Origin: Bacteroidales bacterium
GTDB lineage: Bacteria > Bacteroidota > Bacteroidia > Bacteroidales > VadinHA17
Assembly (NCBI GenBank): GCA_021371855.1
Contig: JAJFVL010000029.1
Coordinates: forward strand, 186,001-250,000
DNA length: 64,000 bases
Reading direction: 5' to 3'
Shown here: positions 1-8,228 of the stretch, piece by piece
Numbering within the stretch: position 1 is the first letter of the stretch
Layout of the letters: each line of letters begins with the position of its first letter
Position numbers and translations under genes: made by a program
Notes under the pieces: generated by a model
What the model saw: the letters and a program-made list of their open reading frames with translations, nothing else
The model's database searches: none
Told to the model about the DNA's origin: nothing

Positions 1-978
1 AATGCGGTATATCCTGCCACAATAGTCGGCGTACCTCCACAGGAAGATGCTTGGCTTGCAAAAGCTACGGAAAAAATATTTCTGGCTCCTGTTAAAATGA
101 CAATTCAACCAGAAATCGAAGACCTTCATATGCCTGAAGCCGGTGTGGCTCATAACCTTGTAATCGTTAAAATTAAAAAATCATATCCGGGCCAGGGAAT
201 GAAAGTAATAAACGCATTATTCGGAGCAGGACAAATGATGTTTACCAAGTACCTGGTTGTTGTCAGCGGGGAGGTAAACATAAGGAATTATTATGAACTG
301 CTGGTAAATGTCTTCGCAAATGTTGACTTTGCTAAGGATCTGGTATTCAGTAATGGCCCCCTTGATGTTCTTGACCACTCATCTGACGTATCTTCATTCG
401 GGGGGAAAGCCGGCGTTGATGCTACAATAAAGAATGTTGAAGAGTTGGCAGGCAGGGCCAATGTCCGGCCGGATTGTAAACAGGATATTCCTGATGATTT
501 TTTTGACAGGGAAATAATTAAAGATATTAATCTCAGTCTTTTTAATGATGGTATTCCCATTCTGATTATTACAGTTAATTCCAGTGAGGATGCTGATGCT
601 ATTGACAAGGTAAAGGATATGTTGAAGAATAAAGATCAGACAGGGATTTTCAGGTTGATCCTGATCGTTGATCATACAATTGATCCTCATGACTTGTTTA
701 ATGTAGTCTGGCAGGTACTTGGCAACTCTGATCCACAGCGCGATCATGAGTTTATATCCCGGTCATCAGTTTTTATTGACGGAACAATTAAGGTTTACAG
801 AAAAGGAGGCTTTCCCAGAAGATGGCCGAATGTTGTTTGTTCAGGTAGTGAAACGATTACTTCAGTTGATAAAAAATGGGATTTACTCGGGTTGGGGCCC
901 TTAATCCATTCTCCTTCAATAAAGTACTTGGAATTATGCCGAAAAGGGACAGATGAAATCATCGTAGAAAAGCCATGA
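1..978 (+). CDS. UbiD family decarboxylase, C-terminal part (5' end outside window)
   Basis: The frame is open from the first base of the window, so only the last 325 codons are present. The first visible residues (YPATIVG, then PPQEDAW) match the block that UbiD-family decarboxylases carry after the catalytic half. UbiD enzymes use prenylated FMN to decarboxylate aromatic or unsaturated acids; in Bacteroidota the usual roles proposed are in quinone biosynthesis. The prFMN-binding residues and catalytic Glu/Arg lie upstream of the window and cannot be checked. The ATG at 97 is internal and is not the start. The family call is firm; the substrate is not known. Confidence 0.88.
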   Translation, partial: NAVYPATIVGVPPQEDAWLAKATEKIFLAPVKMTIQPEIEDLHMPEAGVAHNLVIVKIKKSYPGQGMKVINALFGAGQMMFTKYLVVVSGEVNIRNYYELLVNVFANVDFAKDLVFSNGPLDVLDHSSDVSSFGGKAGVDATIKNVEELAGRANVRPDCKQDIPDDFFDREIIKDINLSLFNDGIPILIITVNSSEDADAIDKVKDMLKNKDQTGIFRLILIVDHTIDPHDLFNVVWQVLGNSDPQRDHEFISRSSVFIDGTIKVYRKGGFPRRWPNVVCSGSETITSVDKKWDLLGLGPLIHSPSIKYLELCRKGTDEIIVEKP

Positions 979-999
979 AGGTAATTTTTAATTCAGTAA

Positions 1000-1029
1000 T
1001 TTGATATACGGATTAATAGTCTATTTTTG
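1000..1029 (+). promoter_or_regulatory. Bacteroidota-type promoter for the SpoIIE phosphatase gene
   Basis: TTTG at 1000-1003 is followed after 18 bases by TATTTTTG at 1022-1029, an exact match to the TAnnTTTG -7 box of the Bacteroidota primary sigma factor. The -7 box covers the TTG at 1027, which argues that translation does not begin there. Confidence 0.5.
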
Positions 1030-1038
1030 CACTATCTG

Positions 1039-2076
1039 ATGGGACTGTCTGTATTAATATATCTTTATGATTTTGCCACTGAAGGATTTCTGGCTCATGG
1101 TCGGCTGCTGAGTCAAAGTTTATTCAATTCATCTGCAGCTACTCCTTACCATTTTATTTTGTATGGGGCTCTGGCAATTGCTTTTGTCTATTTTATTGCT
1201 ATGTCGCAGACCAGGAATCTGATAAAAACCCGGAAGCTCTTAAAGGAGAAGGAACAGGCACTTGTTCTGATAGCAAAACAAAAGTATGAGCTGGAATTCA
1301 GAGAAAAGAACATGACTGACAGTTTGGTATATGCTCAGAGGATACAGGAAGCGCTTTTACCATCTGAAGCATATTTCAGGAGACATTTTAAAGATTCATT
1401 CATCTTTCTAAAGCCTAAAGATATTGTCAGTGGTGATTTTTATTGGATAGGTGAAAAAAAAGGTAAAGTTTTCATTGTAGCGGCTGATTGTACCGGCCAC
1501 GGTGTTCCAGGTGCTCTCATGTCGATGATCGGTTTGGAGATTATTGAAAAAGCAATTAATGAAGACAATTTTGAAGATCCTTCACAGATACTGGCAGTCC
1601 TGAATAAAGGATTGGAAAAAACATTCGACCGGGAGAAGAATATTGGAACTATCATCAGGGATGGAATGGATTTAGGCCTCTGCGTGATAGATCAGGATAA
1701 AAAAAAGATTAAATATGCCGGAGCTTTTTTCCCGCTTTATATGATCCGTAATAATAATCTGGTTGAAGTAAAAGGTGATAAGCTCATTATTGGAATGAAT
1801 CCGCGAAATGTACCCTATGTTGATCACGACATCGATCTGATGGAAGATGATATATTTTATATGTTCTCTGACGGATATGCTGATCAGTTTGGCGGATCGG
1901 AAAACAAAAAGTTCATGTACCGCCGGTTCAGGTACCTGCTGTTGACCATTCACCGGTTCCAGGCTGAAGACCAGAAATCGATACTTGAAGATAACATCAG
2001 GACATGGATGGGCAGCAATGAACAGATTGACGACATGATGGTGATCGGATTCAAACCTTTATGCAAAAACAGCTAA
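1039..2076 (+). CDS. SpoIIE/PP2C-type serine phosphatase with one membrane segment
   Basis: This is a PP2C-like Ser/Thr phosphatase of the SpoIIE/RsbU class, which dephosphorylates anti-anti-sigma or related regulatory proteins. There is one clear hydrophobic segment near residues 35-55, then a charged helix or coiled coil, then the phosphatase domain. Metal-binding acidic motifs are visible in order: SGDFYW, ADCTGHG, FSDGYAD and IDDMM. Many bacteroidete relatives carry long TPR or 7TMR sensor regions in front; this one has only a short membrane anchor. A TTG at 1027 would add four residues but lies inside the promoter box, so the ATG at 1039 was chosen. It converges on the hybrid kinase-like gene with a 4-base overlap of stop codons. 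Confidence 0.85.
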   Translation: MGLSVLIYLYDFATEGFLAHGRLLSQSLFNSSAATPYHFILYGALAIAFVYFIAMSQTRNLIKTRKLLKEKEQALVLIAKQKYELEFREKNMTDSLVYAQRIQEALLPSEAYFRRHFKDSFIFLKPKDIVSGDFYWIGEKKGKVFIVAADCTGHGVPGALMSMIGLEIIEKAINEDNFEDPSQILAVLNKGLEKTFDREKNIGTIIRDGMDLGLCVIDQDKKKIKYAGAFFPLYMIRNNNLVEVKGDKLIIGMNPRNVPYVDHDIDLMEDDIFYMFSDGYADQFGGSENKKFMYRRFRYLLLTIHRFQAEDQKSILEDNIRTWMGSNEQIDDMMVIGFKPLCKNS

Positions 2077-3443
2077 ATATTCTTTGTAATCTTATCTATC
2101 AGTGCCTGGGGTTGGAAAGGTTTGCTGATATAATCATCGATGCCGGCTGACATACATTTTTCTTTGTCTCCGATCATTGCATTTGCAGTAATTGCTATTA
2201 TCGGGACATGAGTGCTGGTCGACGATTCAAGGGCTCTGATCTTCTCTGAAGCTACAAGCCCGCTCATCACAGGCATTTGGATATCCATAAGGATAAGATC
2301 GTAGTTCGATGTTCCAAACTTGTCAAGAGCCTCTTTCCCGTTTGAAGCCGTATCAATATTATTAAAGAAAGGTTTCAGGGTAAGAAGAGTAATCTTCTGG
2401 TTTATGATATTATCTTCAACAAGCAGTATCTTTAATTCCTTAGGATCTTTATGAGTTTTTTCTTTATGAATAAGTGCTTCAATTTTTGGAGAAGCGATTT
2501 TCTGTTTTGTTTCGGGAAGAGGCTTTGCAAAAGGAAGGAGGATATTCAGTATCGTGAAGTCCTTGCCTGATTCCTGATTGAATGTTCCATTTCTTGAGGA
2601 GATTAACCTCATCGAAAGGCTTTGTTCAGAATCTTTGCTATTAACTGGAAAAATAGTCTGGTCAGTTTGTATCCTTAATGAAATAATGTTTGAAGTTGCT
2701 GTTTCTTTGGTTTTTTTAAGGTTTATTACCACTTTAATAGCTTTTTCTGAAGCCTGATTCTCAATGGTATTGAAAAGATCAAGAAAAATTTGCTTAATAA
2801 TTATAGGGTCGCCATAGCAATCAAAGCTGTTGAATTCTTTTTTGTCAAGAATGAAATCAATATTAGCCTGATCTTTAAGATTATAAAGTTCAATTGTGTT
2901 TTGTATGGTAGATAAAAGATTAAACCTGATAGCTTTCCTATACTCATAACTAAGATTACCGGCCGATTCCATAGTTAATTCATTGACAGTTGTAACCATG
3001 TTATCCGTCGAGGCGATAAAGGTCTCAAGTAACTCTTTCTGTTTTTCCGAGGGATTCAGTTTCATCATCATATCAACTATGATGACAAGGTTATTCAGAG
3101 GTTCTCTGATCTTATGTGAAAAATCGTTAATAACTTCATCTTTCTTTTCGCTCAATGAAGAAAACTCATCTGACGATTCTTTAAATCTTTTGTTGAGATC
3201 AGAAACCTTCCTGACAATAATTAAGCCAATACTTGCCCCTGCAAATATCATGCATCCTGATAAAAGTCTCTGATTAAACATGATAAGAAGTATAGCTGCA
3301 ACCAGGCAGAAAAGTGCAATAATTGAATAAGTTTCAATATTCTTTCTGAGGTTATCTGAAAATTCTTCAGAATGTTTATTTAAACCACTATTGTTATAGC
3401 TTTTTTCGGTTTCTCTAACCATTGATGGATCTTTTGGGCTCAT
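2073..3443 (-). CDS. Membrane hybrid protein: kinase-like HisKA region, degenerate ATPase, receiver domain
   Basis: Two hydrophobic segments lie near residues 38-80. A dimerisation/phosphoacceptor-like helix follows with the motif DFSHKIREPLNN (His about residue 110). The region where a HATPase_c domain should be (about 150-310) keeps a weak N-box-like DLFNTIEN but shows none of the usual DxGxG or GTGLGL glycine boxes. The C-terminal 120 residues are a normal receiver: VEDN acidic pocket, LMDIQMP with phosphoacceptor Asp about residue 386, then ITANA and SKPF. It may receive phosphate from another kinase or act as a phosphatase or scaffold rather than as an active kinase. It converges with the SpoIIE phosphatase gene; a shared pathway is an inference from position only. 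Confidence 0.78.
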   Translation of the reverse strand: MSPKDPSMVRETEKSYNNSGLNKHSEEFSDNLRKNIETYSIIALFCLVAAILLIMFNQRLLSGCMIFAGASIGLIIVRKVSDLNKRFKESSDEFSSLSEKKDEVINDFSHKIREPLNNLVIIVDMMMKLNPSEKQKELLETFIASTDNMVTTVNELTMESAGNLSYEYRKAIRFNLLSTIQNTIELYNLKDQANIDFILDKKEFNSFDCYGDPIIIKQIFLDLFNTIENQASEKAIKVVINLKKTKETATSNIISLRIQTDQTIFPVNSKDSEQSLSMRLISSRNGTFNQESGKDFTILNILLPFAKPLPETKQKIASPKIEALIHKEKTHKDPKELKILLVEDNIINQKITLLTLKPFFNNIDTASNGKEALDKFGTSNYDLILMDIQMPVMSGLVASEKIRALESSTSTHVPIIAITANAMIGDKEKCMSAGIDDYISKPFQPQALIDKITKNI

Positions 3444-3509
3444 GTTAAATTAAAAAAATTAGTTATAAATATACATCAACTGAAATTAACATCCTTTAAA
3501 GGAAAAGGT

Positions 3510-3517
3510 TAATTTTG
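3510..3517 (+). promoter_or_regulatory. Promoter -7 box upstream of the Tyr-rich secreted protein
   Basis: TAATTTTG matches the Bacteroidota TAnnTTTG box, about 46 bases before the ATG at 3564, in the divergent gap with the hybrid kinase gene. No good -33 TTTG at 19-21 bases was seen. Confidence 0.4.
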
Positions 3518-3563
3518 TCATTAAGGTACGAAATTTGCATTGAAAAGATAAAACTCGACAATT

Positions 3564-4301
3564 ATGGAGCGAACATTAAAAATTCTACTTCTGATAAGTC
3601 TGATTTTTTCAGCTACTCCTCTTTTTACTGTGAATGGACAGGAAAAAGAAGGGATGGTAAAGTATACTCCTGATTTCAAATTCAATGATGGTATTTATCT
3701 CAATTTTGAGCAGGTAAAAGTTAATAGCCCTATATCAAAAGCAAAATTACTTACATCTGTTGATTACAACGACAGAGAATTTTTTAAGAAAATATTGGAA
3801 ACAGGAAAGATCTATTTTTATGATAATATGGGAGTGAGGCAGGAAGTTTCAAAAGATAATATATGGGGTTATGCCCGCAATGGTATATTGTATGTTCAGG
3901 TTCAGGGAAATTTCAACAGGATAACTTTCATTGGAAATATCTGTCATTTTGTTGCCGATATAACAACTTATGATACACGATATTACAACAATCCTTACGG
4001 GTATTATGACCCATACTATTCACCTTATTCATATGGTAATTATTATTACCCGTATAACTCATATTATTCCCCGTACAGGCAATCAGGATTGGCCCGTACT
4101 GATTTGAAACAATATCTGATTGATTTTGAAAGTGGGAAGATCCTGGAATTTGATATTGAGAACACTGAATTGCTGCTTATGAAAGATTCACAGCTTTATG
4201 AGGAGTATGTTCAGCTCTCCAGAAAAAAGAAAAAAGAACTTATGTTCGTATATATCCGTAAATTCAACGAAAAAAATCCGTTATATATACCTGTAGAATA
4301 A
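3564..4301 (+). CDS. Secreted protein of unknown function with Tyr/Pro-rich segment
   Basis: I do not recognise a characterised family. The N-terminus is a signal peptide (basic start, LLLISLIF core, cleavage likely near VNGQ), so it is exported. The middle, about residues 138-172, is extraordinarily rich in Tyr with Pro, Asn and Ser (units such as YGYYDPYYSPYSYG), like a low-complexity surface or flexible linker. The last third returns to ordinary charged composition ending in a Lys-rich helix. It is followed after 10 bases by another secreted protein gene, so the two are probably co-transcribed. Bacteroidota often carry such small envelope proteins of unknown role. Confidence 0.7.
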   Translation: MERTLKILLLISLIFSATPLFTVNGQEKEGMVKYTPDFKFNDGIYLNFEQVKVNSPISKAKLLTSVDYNDREFFKKILETGKIYFYDNMGVRQEVSKDNIWGYARNGILYVQVQGNFNRITFIGNICHFVADITTYDTRYYNNPYGYYDPYYSPYSYGNYYYPYNSYYSPYRQSGLARTDLKQYLIDFESGKILEFDIENTELLLMKDSQLYEEYVQLSRKKKKELMFVYIRKFNEKNPLYIPVE

Positions 4302-4311
4302 TACTATTAAC

Positions 4312-5157
4312 ATGAAGAAAATTATCAGTGCTGTTGCTATGCTTTTTACCACGGTTATATTGACCGGGCAAACCCTTTTTCCAACCAAAGATGAAATAAA
4401 ACAGTTTTCAGTGTCAAAAACCTGTGTTGTACTTGAAGATGATCCCTTCTCTTCGTATAACGCATTCATTAAAAAAGCAGTGAAAGCATTTTGGAAAATC
4501 ACTCCTTATGAATTTATTGACGCGTCTGAATTTAATACCAGAAGAAAGAATCCCGAATACTCATTTATTGTATTGACTCAGACAAATTTTATAAGAGATA
4601 AAGCAAACACACTTTATAATTTTATTAATCTGCTTCAGGGGAAAAAGGTCAGCAAGGTTGAAGAGATGCCTGAAGTTTGTGCAATTCCTCTCTCCTTTGC
4701 CGGGGAGGATGATCTTGAATACGGGTTTAAACTGGGTGCAATACTCTCGTTTATGCAAAAACACGCACAGGCAATAATGGCAGATCCTTCATCCACGGGG
4801 AGAAAATATCTTAAGTTCTATAATAAAAATATTCCTGAGATTGTGAATAAGACCATACTCATTAAACAGGAGGACCTGGTACCCGAAATTGCTACAATAG
4901 ATAAGATAAAAGCTATCTATAAAAATAAAGTTGAAATTGTTGCTGAAGAGGATATTGTGAAGGCAATTGAAAATAAAACTCCTAATACTTTGATACTGCA
5001 TAAAGTAGGCCCTGTTGACGGTAAGAATGCGGGATATTGTTTTAAAATGCTTATAGGCTGCGATGACTCTGATATGTATTATTATCACCACCACCTGATT
5101 GAAAAGGACAATCCTAACGGTCTGTTACCAGCCGATCTCAGGCGTCTTGCAAAATGA
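4312..5157 (+). CDS. Exported protein of unknown function
   Basis: The 281-residue product begins with a signal peptide (MKKIISAVAMLFTTVILTGQ) typical of Bacteroidota, cleaved after Gln or nearby. The rest is a mixed soluble sequence without membrane segments, containing several Lys/Asp-rich stretches and a His cluster (YYYHHHLIEK) near the C-terminus that might bind metal. No catalytic motif is recognisable. It starts 10 bases after the Tyr-rich secreted protein gene, so both are likely one transcription unit acting in the periplasm or outer membrane. Composition is like the neighbouring core genes, and the frame is long and intact, so it is a real gene. Confidence 0.7.
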   Translation: MKKIISAVAMLFTTVILTGQTLFPTKDEIKQFSVSKTCVVLEDDPFSSYNAFIKKAVKAFWKITPYEFIDASEFNTRRKNPEYSFIVLTQTNFIRDKANTLYNFINLLQGKKVSKVEEMPEVCAIPLSFAGEDDLEYGFKLGAILSFMQKHAQAIMADPSSTGRKYLKFYNKNIPEIVNKTILIKQEDLVPEIATIDKIKAIYKNKVEIVAEEDIVKAIENKTPNTLILHKVGPVDGKNAGYCFKMLIGCDDSDMYYYHHHLIEKDNPNGLLPADLRRLAK

Positions 5158-5211
5158 TCCTGATGCAGCATTGACAAAATCTATCCGTCTTTCAATAAAT
5201 AATAAAAAGTC

Positions 5212-5568
5212 ATGGAAGAGAGCAGAATGTTATCAGAAACCGAACGGAATTGGGCTATGCTCAGTCACTTGTCAGCGCTGGCCGGTTTCTTTTTTCCTTT
5301 TGGTGGTATAATAGGACCGCTTATTTGCTGGATGTCGAGAAAAGATGAATTCTCCTGGGTGAACATAAATGGGAGAAATTCTCTCAATTTCCAGTTATCA
5401 ATGCTTCTGTATATAGTTCTGGCTATACCTTTATGTTTCATACTTATCGGGATACCAATAGTCATATTGATTGTAACTCTTAAAATAGTCTGCGTAATTA
5501 TTGCAAGCATTAAAGCATCCAGGGGTGATCTTTTCAAATATCCTCTTGTGATTCCTTTTATTCAGTAA
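5212..5568 (+). CDS. DUF4870 small membrane protein
   Basis: The product is 118 residues with the DUF4870 layout: an N-terminal TERNWAMLSHLSALAGFF helix, a second hydrophobic stretch around the GGIIGPL motif, an amphipathic segment with the family-typical NGRNSLNFQ motif, and two long C-terminal hydrophobic helices. The family occurs widely in bacteria as a small inner-membrane protein of unknown function, distantly related to Tic20-like proteins. It follows the two secreted protein genes by 54 bases and could be in the same transcript. The ATG at 5212 is the only sensible start before the conserved helix. Confidence 0.82.
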   Translation: MEESRMLSETERNWAMLSHLSALAGFFFPFGGIIGPLICWMSRKDEFSWVNINGRNSLNFQLSMLLYIVLAIPLCFILIGIPIVILIVTLKIVCVIIASIKASRGDLFKYPLVIPFIQ

Positions 5569-5757
5569 TACATCCTTTTCTCCTGAACCTGAAATATGAT
5601 GCCATCTTTCTGTTTCCTGCAGTCAATGGGGAAAAAATCAATATATTATGATCATTTGATTCTGTGTCTTAATATGGAGTAATAGTTTTTGTACCTGGGT
5701 TATTTCCTGTTTTAATAATTTTATGGTATATTTCTTCCTCATTTAAAACTATTTACG

Positions 5758-6615
5758 ATGGCACACCATGATAAAAAGATTAAGGTTGACACTTTTAATA
5801 AAAATGATCTGTATCATGACATTGAACCGGAAAAAAAGAAAAAAATGGATATCAGGGAGTACGAAAAATTACTCCTGAAACTTGAAATTGAACTGGTTAA
5901 ACTTCAGGAATGGGTAAAGGCGAATAAGCTGAAGGTGGTTGTTGTGTTTGAGGGCAGGGATGCTGCAGGCAAAGGGGGTGTGATAAAGACCATTGCCGGA
6001 TGCCTGAATCCCAGAATATGTAGAATAGTAGCACTAGGTATACCTACTGAAAAGGAGAAATCTCAATGGTATTTCCAGAGATATTCTTCACAGTTACCTG
6101 CCGGAGGAGAGATTGTCCTTTTCGACAGAAGCTGGTACAACAGGGCAGGTGTTGAAAAAGTCATGGGATATTGTACAAACGATGAATATGAGGAGTTCCT
6201 CAGATCATGTCCGGAGTTCGAAAAGATGCTCATCCGTTCAGGAATAATTCTTGTTAAGTACTGGTTTTCAGTAAGTGATCATGAACAGGAAATCCGCTTT
6301 CAGGACAGAATAAAAGACCCAACAAAACGATGGAAGATCAGTCCGATGGATGTCGAATCGCGCGACAAATGGGTTGAGTACTCTATGGCCAAAGATAAAA
6401 TGTTCTCGTATACCGATACTAAACAATCTCCATGGTACGTTGTCCCTGCTGATGATAAACGGAGAGCGCGGCTTAATTGCATAGATCATCTTCTGTCACT
6501 CATTCCTTATAAAGATCTTACTCCAAAACCATTTAAACTTCCTCCTTTGAAACACGACGTGGCTTACGTAAGACCTCCGGTGACTGATCAAACCTTTGTT
6601 CCGGATAAATACTAG
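5758..6615 (+). CDS. ppk2: Polyphosphate kinase 2 (PPK2 family)
   Basis: PPK2 enzymes transfer phosphate between polyphosphate and nucleotides in the cytoplasm, usually in the direction of making GTP/ATP or ADP from polyP. The 285-residue length fits a single-domain class I PPK2. Walker A is EGRDAAGKGG near residue 65, followed by the lid and Walker B region LFDRSWYNRAGVE near 120 with the typical VMGYC. The conserved SDHEQEIRF and KRWKISPMD motifs are also present. Whether the preferred acceptor is ADP, GDP or a monophosphate cannot be told. The gene stands alone: a 189-base gap with no recognised element lies upstream, and a large hairpin repeat array follows at once. Confidence 0.92.
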   Translation: MAHHDKKIKVDTFNKNDLYHDIEPEKKKKMDIREYEKLLLKLEIELVKLQEWVKANKLKVVVVFEGRDAAGKGGVIKTIAGCLNPRICRIVALGIPTEKEKSQWYFQRYSSQLPAGGEIVLFDRSWYNRAGVEKVMGYCTNDEYEEFLRSCPEFEKMLIRSGIILVKYWFSVSDHEQEIRFQDRIKDPTKRWKISPMDVESRDKWVEYSMAKDKMFSYTDTKQSPWYVVPADDKRRARLNCIDHLLSLIPYKDLTPKPFKLPPLKHDVAYVRPPVTDQTFVPDKY

Positions 6616-6619
6616 TAAG

Positions 6620-6753
6620 AAGGCTATAAAGGCTTTAAAGGCTTTAAAGGCAGTAAAGGCTGTAGGGGCTGTATTAGTTGTAAGGGTCGGAAAAATCCCT
6701 TTAAAGCTTCTAAAGCCTATAAAGCCTTTATAGCTTTTAAAGCATTTACGGCT
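6620..6753. repeat. 9-bp tandem array and its inverted copy forming one long imperfect hairpin
   Basis: Seven tandem 9-base units run from 6620 to 6682 (AAGGCTATA, AAGGCTTTA, AAGGCTTTA, AAGGCAGTA, AAGGCTGTA, GGGGCTGTA, TTAGTTGTA). After a centre AGGGTCGGAAAAATCCC at 6683-6699, six units in inverted orientation follow from 6700 to 6753 (TTTAAAGCT, TCTAAAGCC, TATAAAGCC, TTTATAGCT, TTTAAAGCA, TTTACGGCT). The two arrays can pair into an imperfect stem of about 60 bases, and seven T follow from 6752. It lies between ppk2 and hisS and could end ppk2 transcription or be a repeat element. A weaker array with the same 9-base rhythm lies near 63441-63494. Confidence 0.75.
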
Positions 6754-6761
6754 TTTTTTAA

Positions 6762-6769
6762 TACTTTTG
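6762..6769 (+). promoter_or_regulatory. Promoter -7 box for hisS
   Basis: TACTTTTG is an exact TAnnTTTG match 38 bases before the hisS ATG, just after the T tract of the hairpin array. The -33 position falls inside the array and has no clean TTTG. Confidence 0.4.
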
Positions 6770-6807
6770 TCTTTTTACTTTTATCTATTGTCTTTAATAA
6801 AATTGTT

Positions 6808-8190
6808 ATGTCCTCAAAACCATCTATACCAAAAGGTACAAGAGATTTTTCTACTGAAGAGATGCTGAAACGCGATTATATTTTTGAAACCATTAAACAG
6901 GTGTTCAGATTATATGGCTATCAGCCTATTGAGACTCCTTCAATGGAAAATCTCACAACTCTTCTTGGAAAATATGGCGATGAGGGTGATAAGCTTCTCT
7001 TCAGGGTTCTTAATTCAGGAGATTTCCTCTCTTCAGTAGAAGATAATGAGCTTCTTGGTCGGGAACATATAAAATTATCTTCAAAGATCTGTGAAAAAGG
7101 ATTAAGGTACGATCTTACTGTTCCGTTTGCCCGTTATGTCGTTCAGCATCGTGATGAGATCACTTTCCCTTTTAAAAGATATCAGATACAACCCGTATGG
7201 AGAGCCGACAGACCTCAGAAAGGAAGATATCGTGAATTCTTCCAATGCGACATAGATGTAATCGGAAGCGACTCATTATTAAATGAGTATGAGTTGATCA
7301 AGGTTATTGATGAGGTGTTTGAGCGGCTGAAAATCTCAACTTGTATTAAAATAAACAACCGCAAGGTTCTTTCGGGAATTGCCGGCTTTATTGGTGAGGC
7401 TGAGAGAATAACCGACATCACTGTTGCTATCGATAAGCTTGATAAGATTGGTATTGAAGCTGTTAATGAAGAGCTTCAGGGCAAAGGCCTATCTTCTGAA
7501 GCAATATCGAACCTTCAGCCCGTGTTGCAGTTATGTGGCGATAACTATGCTAAACTGAATAAACTAAGTGATTTGCTTTCGAAATCAGAAATAGGAATGA
7601 AAGGTATTTCTGAATTGAGGACGCTTTTAGCACATGTTGATAGTAGTCCATTAAAATGTGACTTGGAACTTGATCTTACTCTTGCCCGCGGTTTAAATTA
7701 TTACACCGGTGCTATTATCGAAGTTAAGTCAAAAGATGTGAACATTGGAAGTATTTGTGGTGGTGGTCGTTACGATAACCTTACAGGAGTTTTTGGAATG
7801 CAGGGGGTATCGGGTGTCGGTATTTCATTCGGAGCCGACAGAATATATGATGTCCTTAACCAGTTAAATCTTTTCAGTGATATAAAAGTATCCTCCACAG
7901 AGGCTCTGCTAGTCAACTTTGGAGAGAAAGAAGCAAACTATGCACTTAAAATTCTTGATCTTTTACACAGGCTTGGTGTCAGCGCAGAATTATTTCCCGA
8001 TGCGGTAAAACTTAAAAAACAGATGTCCTATGCTGATTCAAAAAAGATACCTTATATTATCATTGCCGGCGACGATGAAATTGCTGATAATAGCATCACA
8101 GTTAAGAATATGTCGTCAGGAGAGCAGAAAAAAATAGCTTTGAACGACATTGTTTCATTCGTTAAAGATGAGATTATCCGGTCAAAATAA
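6808..8190 (+). CDS. hisS: Histidine-tRNA ligase
   Basis: Class II aminoacyl-tRNA synthetase that charges tRNA-His. Motif 1 region PKGTRDF lies at the N-terminus, the [11 protein letters not shown] block follows near residue 95, motif 2 is [15 protein letters not shown] near 140, the histidine A loop is ARGLNYYTG near 295, and motif 3 is [10 protein letters not shown] near 315. The C-terminal anticodon-binding domain is complete, and 460 residues is normal for the enzyme in this phylum. hutH follows after 38 bases and may be transcribed with it. The start at 6808 gives the usual short extension before PKGTRDF. Confidence 0.96.
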   Translation: MSSKPSIPKGTRDFSTEEMLKRDYIFETIKQVFRLYGYQPIETPSMENLTTLLGKYGDEGDKLLFRVLNSGDFLSSVEDNELLGREHIKLSSKICEKGLRYDLTVPFARYVVQHRDEITFPFKRYQIQPVWRADRPQKGRYREFFQCDIDVIGSDSLLNEYELIKVIDEVFERLKISTCIKINNRKVLSGIAGFIGEAERITDITVAIDKLDKIGIEAVNEELQGKGLSSEAISNLQPVLQLCGDNYAKLNKLSDLLSKSEIGMKGISELRTLLAHVDSSPLKCDLELDLTLARGLNYYTGAIIEVKSKDVNIGSICGGGRYDNLTGVFGMQGVSGVGISFGADRIYDVLNQLNLFSDIKVSSTEALLVNFGEKEANYALKILDLLHRLGVSAELFPDAVKLKKQMSYADSKKIPYIIIAGDDEIADNSITVKNMSSGEQKKIALNDIVSFVKDEIIRSK

Positions 8191-8228
8191 GCAGGATGAT
8201 ATCTACGAACAATTAAAACAATAAACTG

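Noticed and set aside
394..747. 117-codon frame opposite the UbiD gene
   Set aside because: Antisense to a conserved coding region and has no recognisable features.
6620..6753. Simple intrinsic terminator only
   Set aside because: The T tract fits, but 9-base periodicity on both arms is more than a terminator needs, so it is reported as a repeat array.
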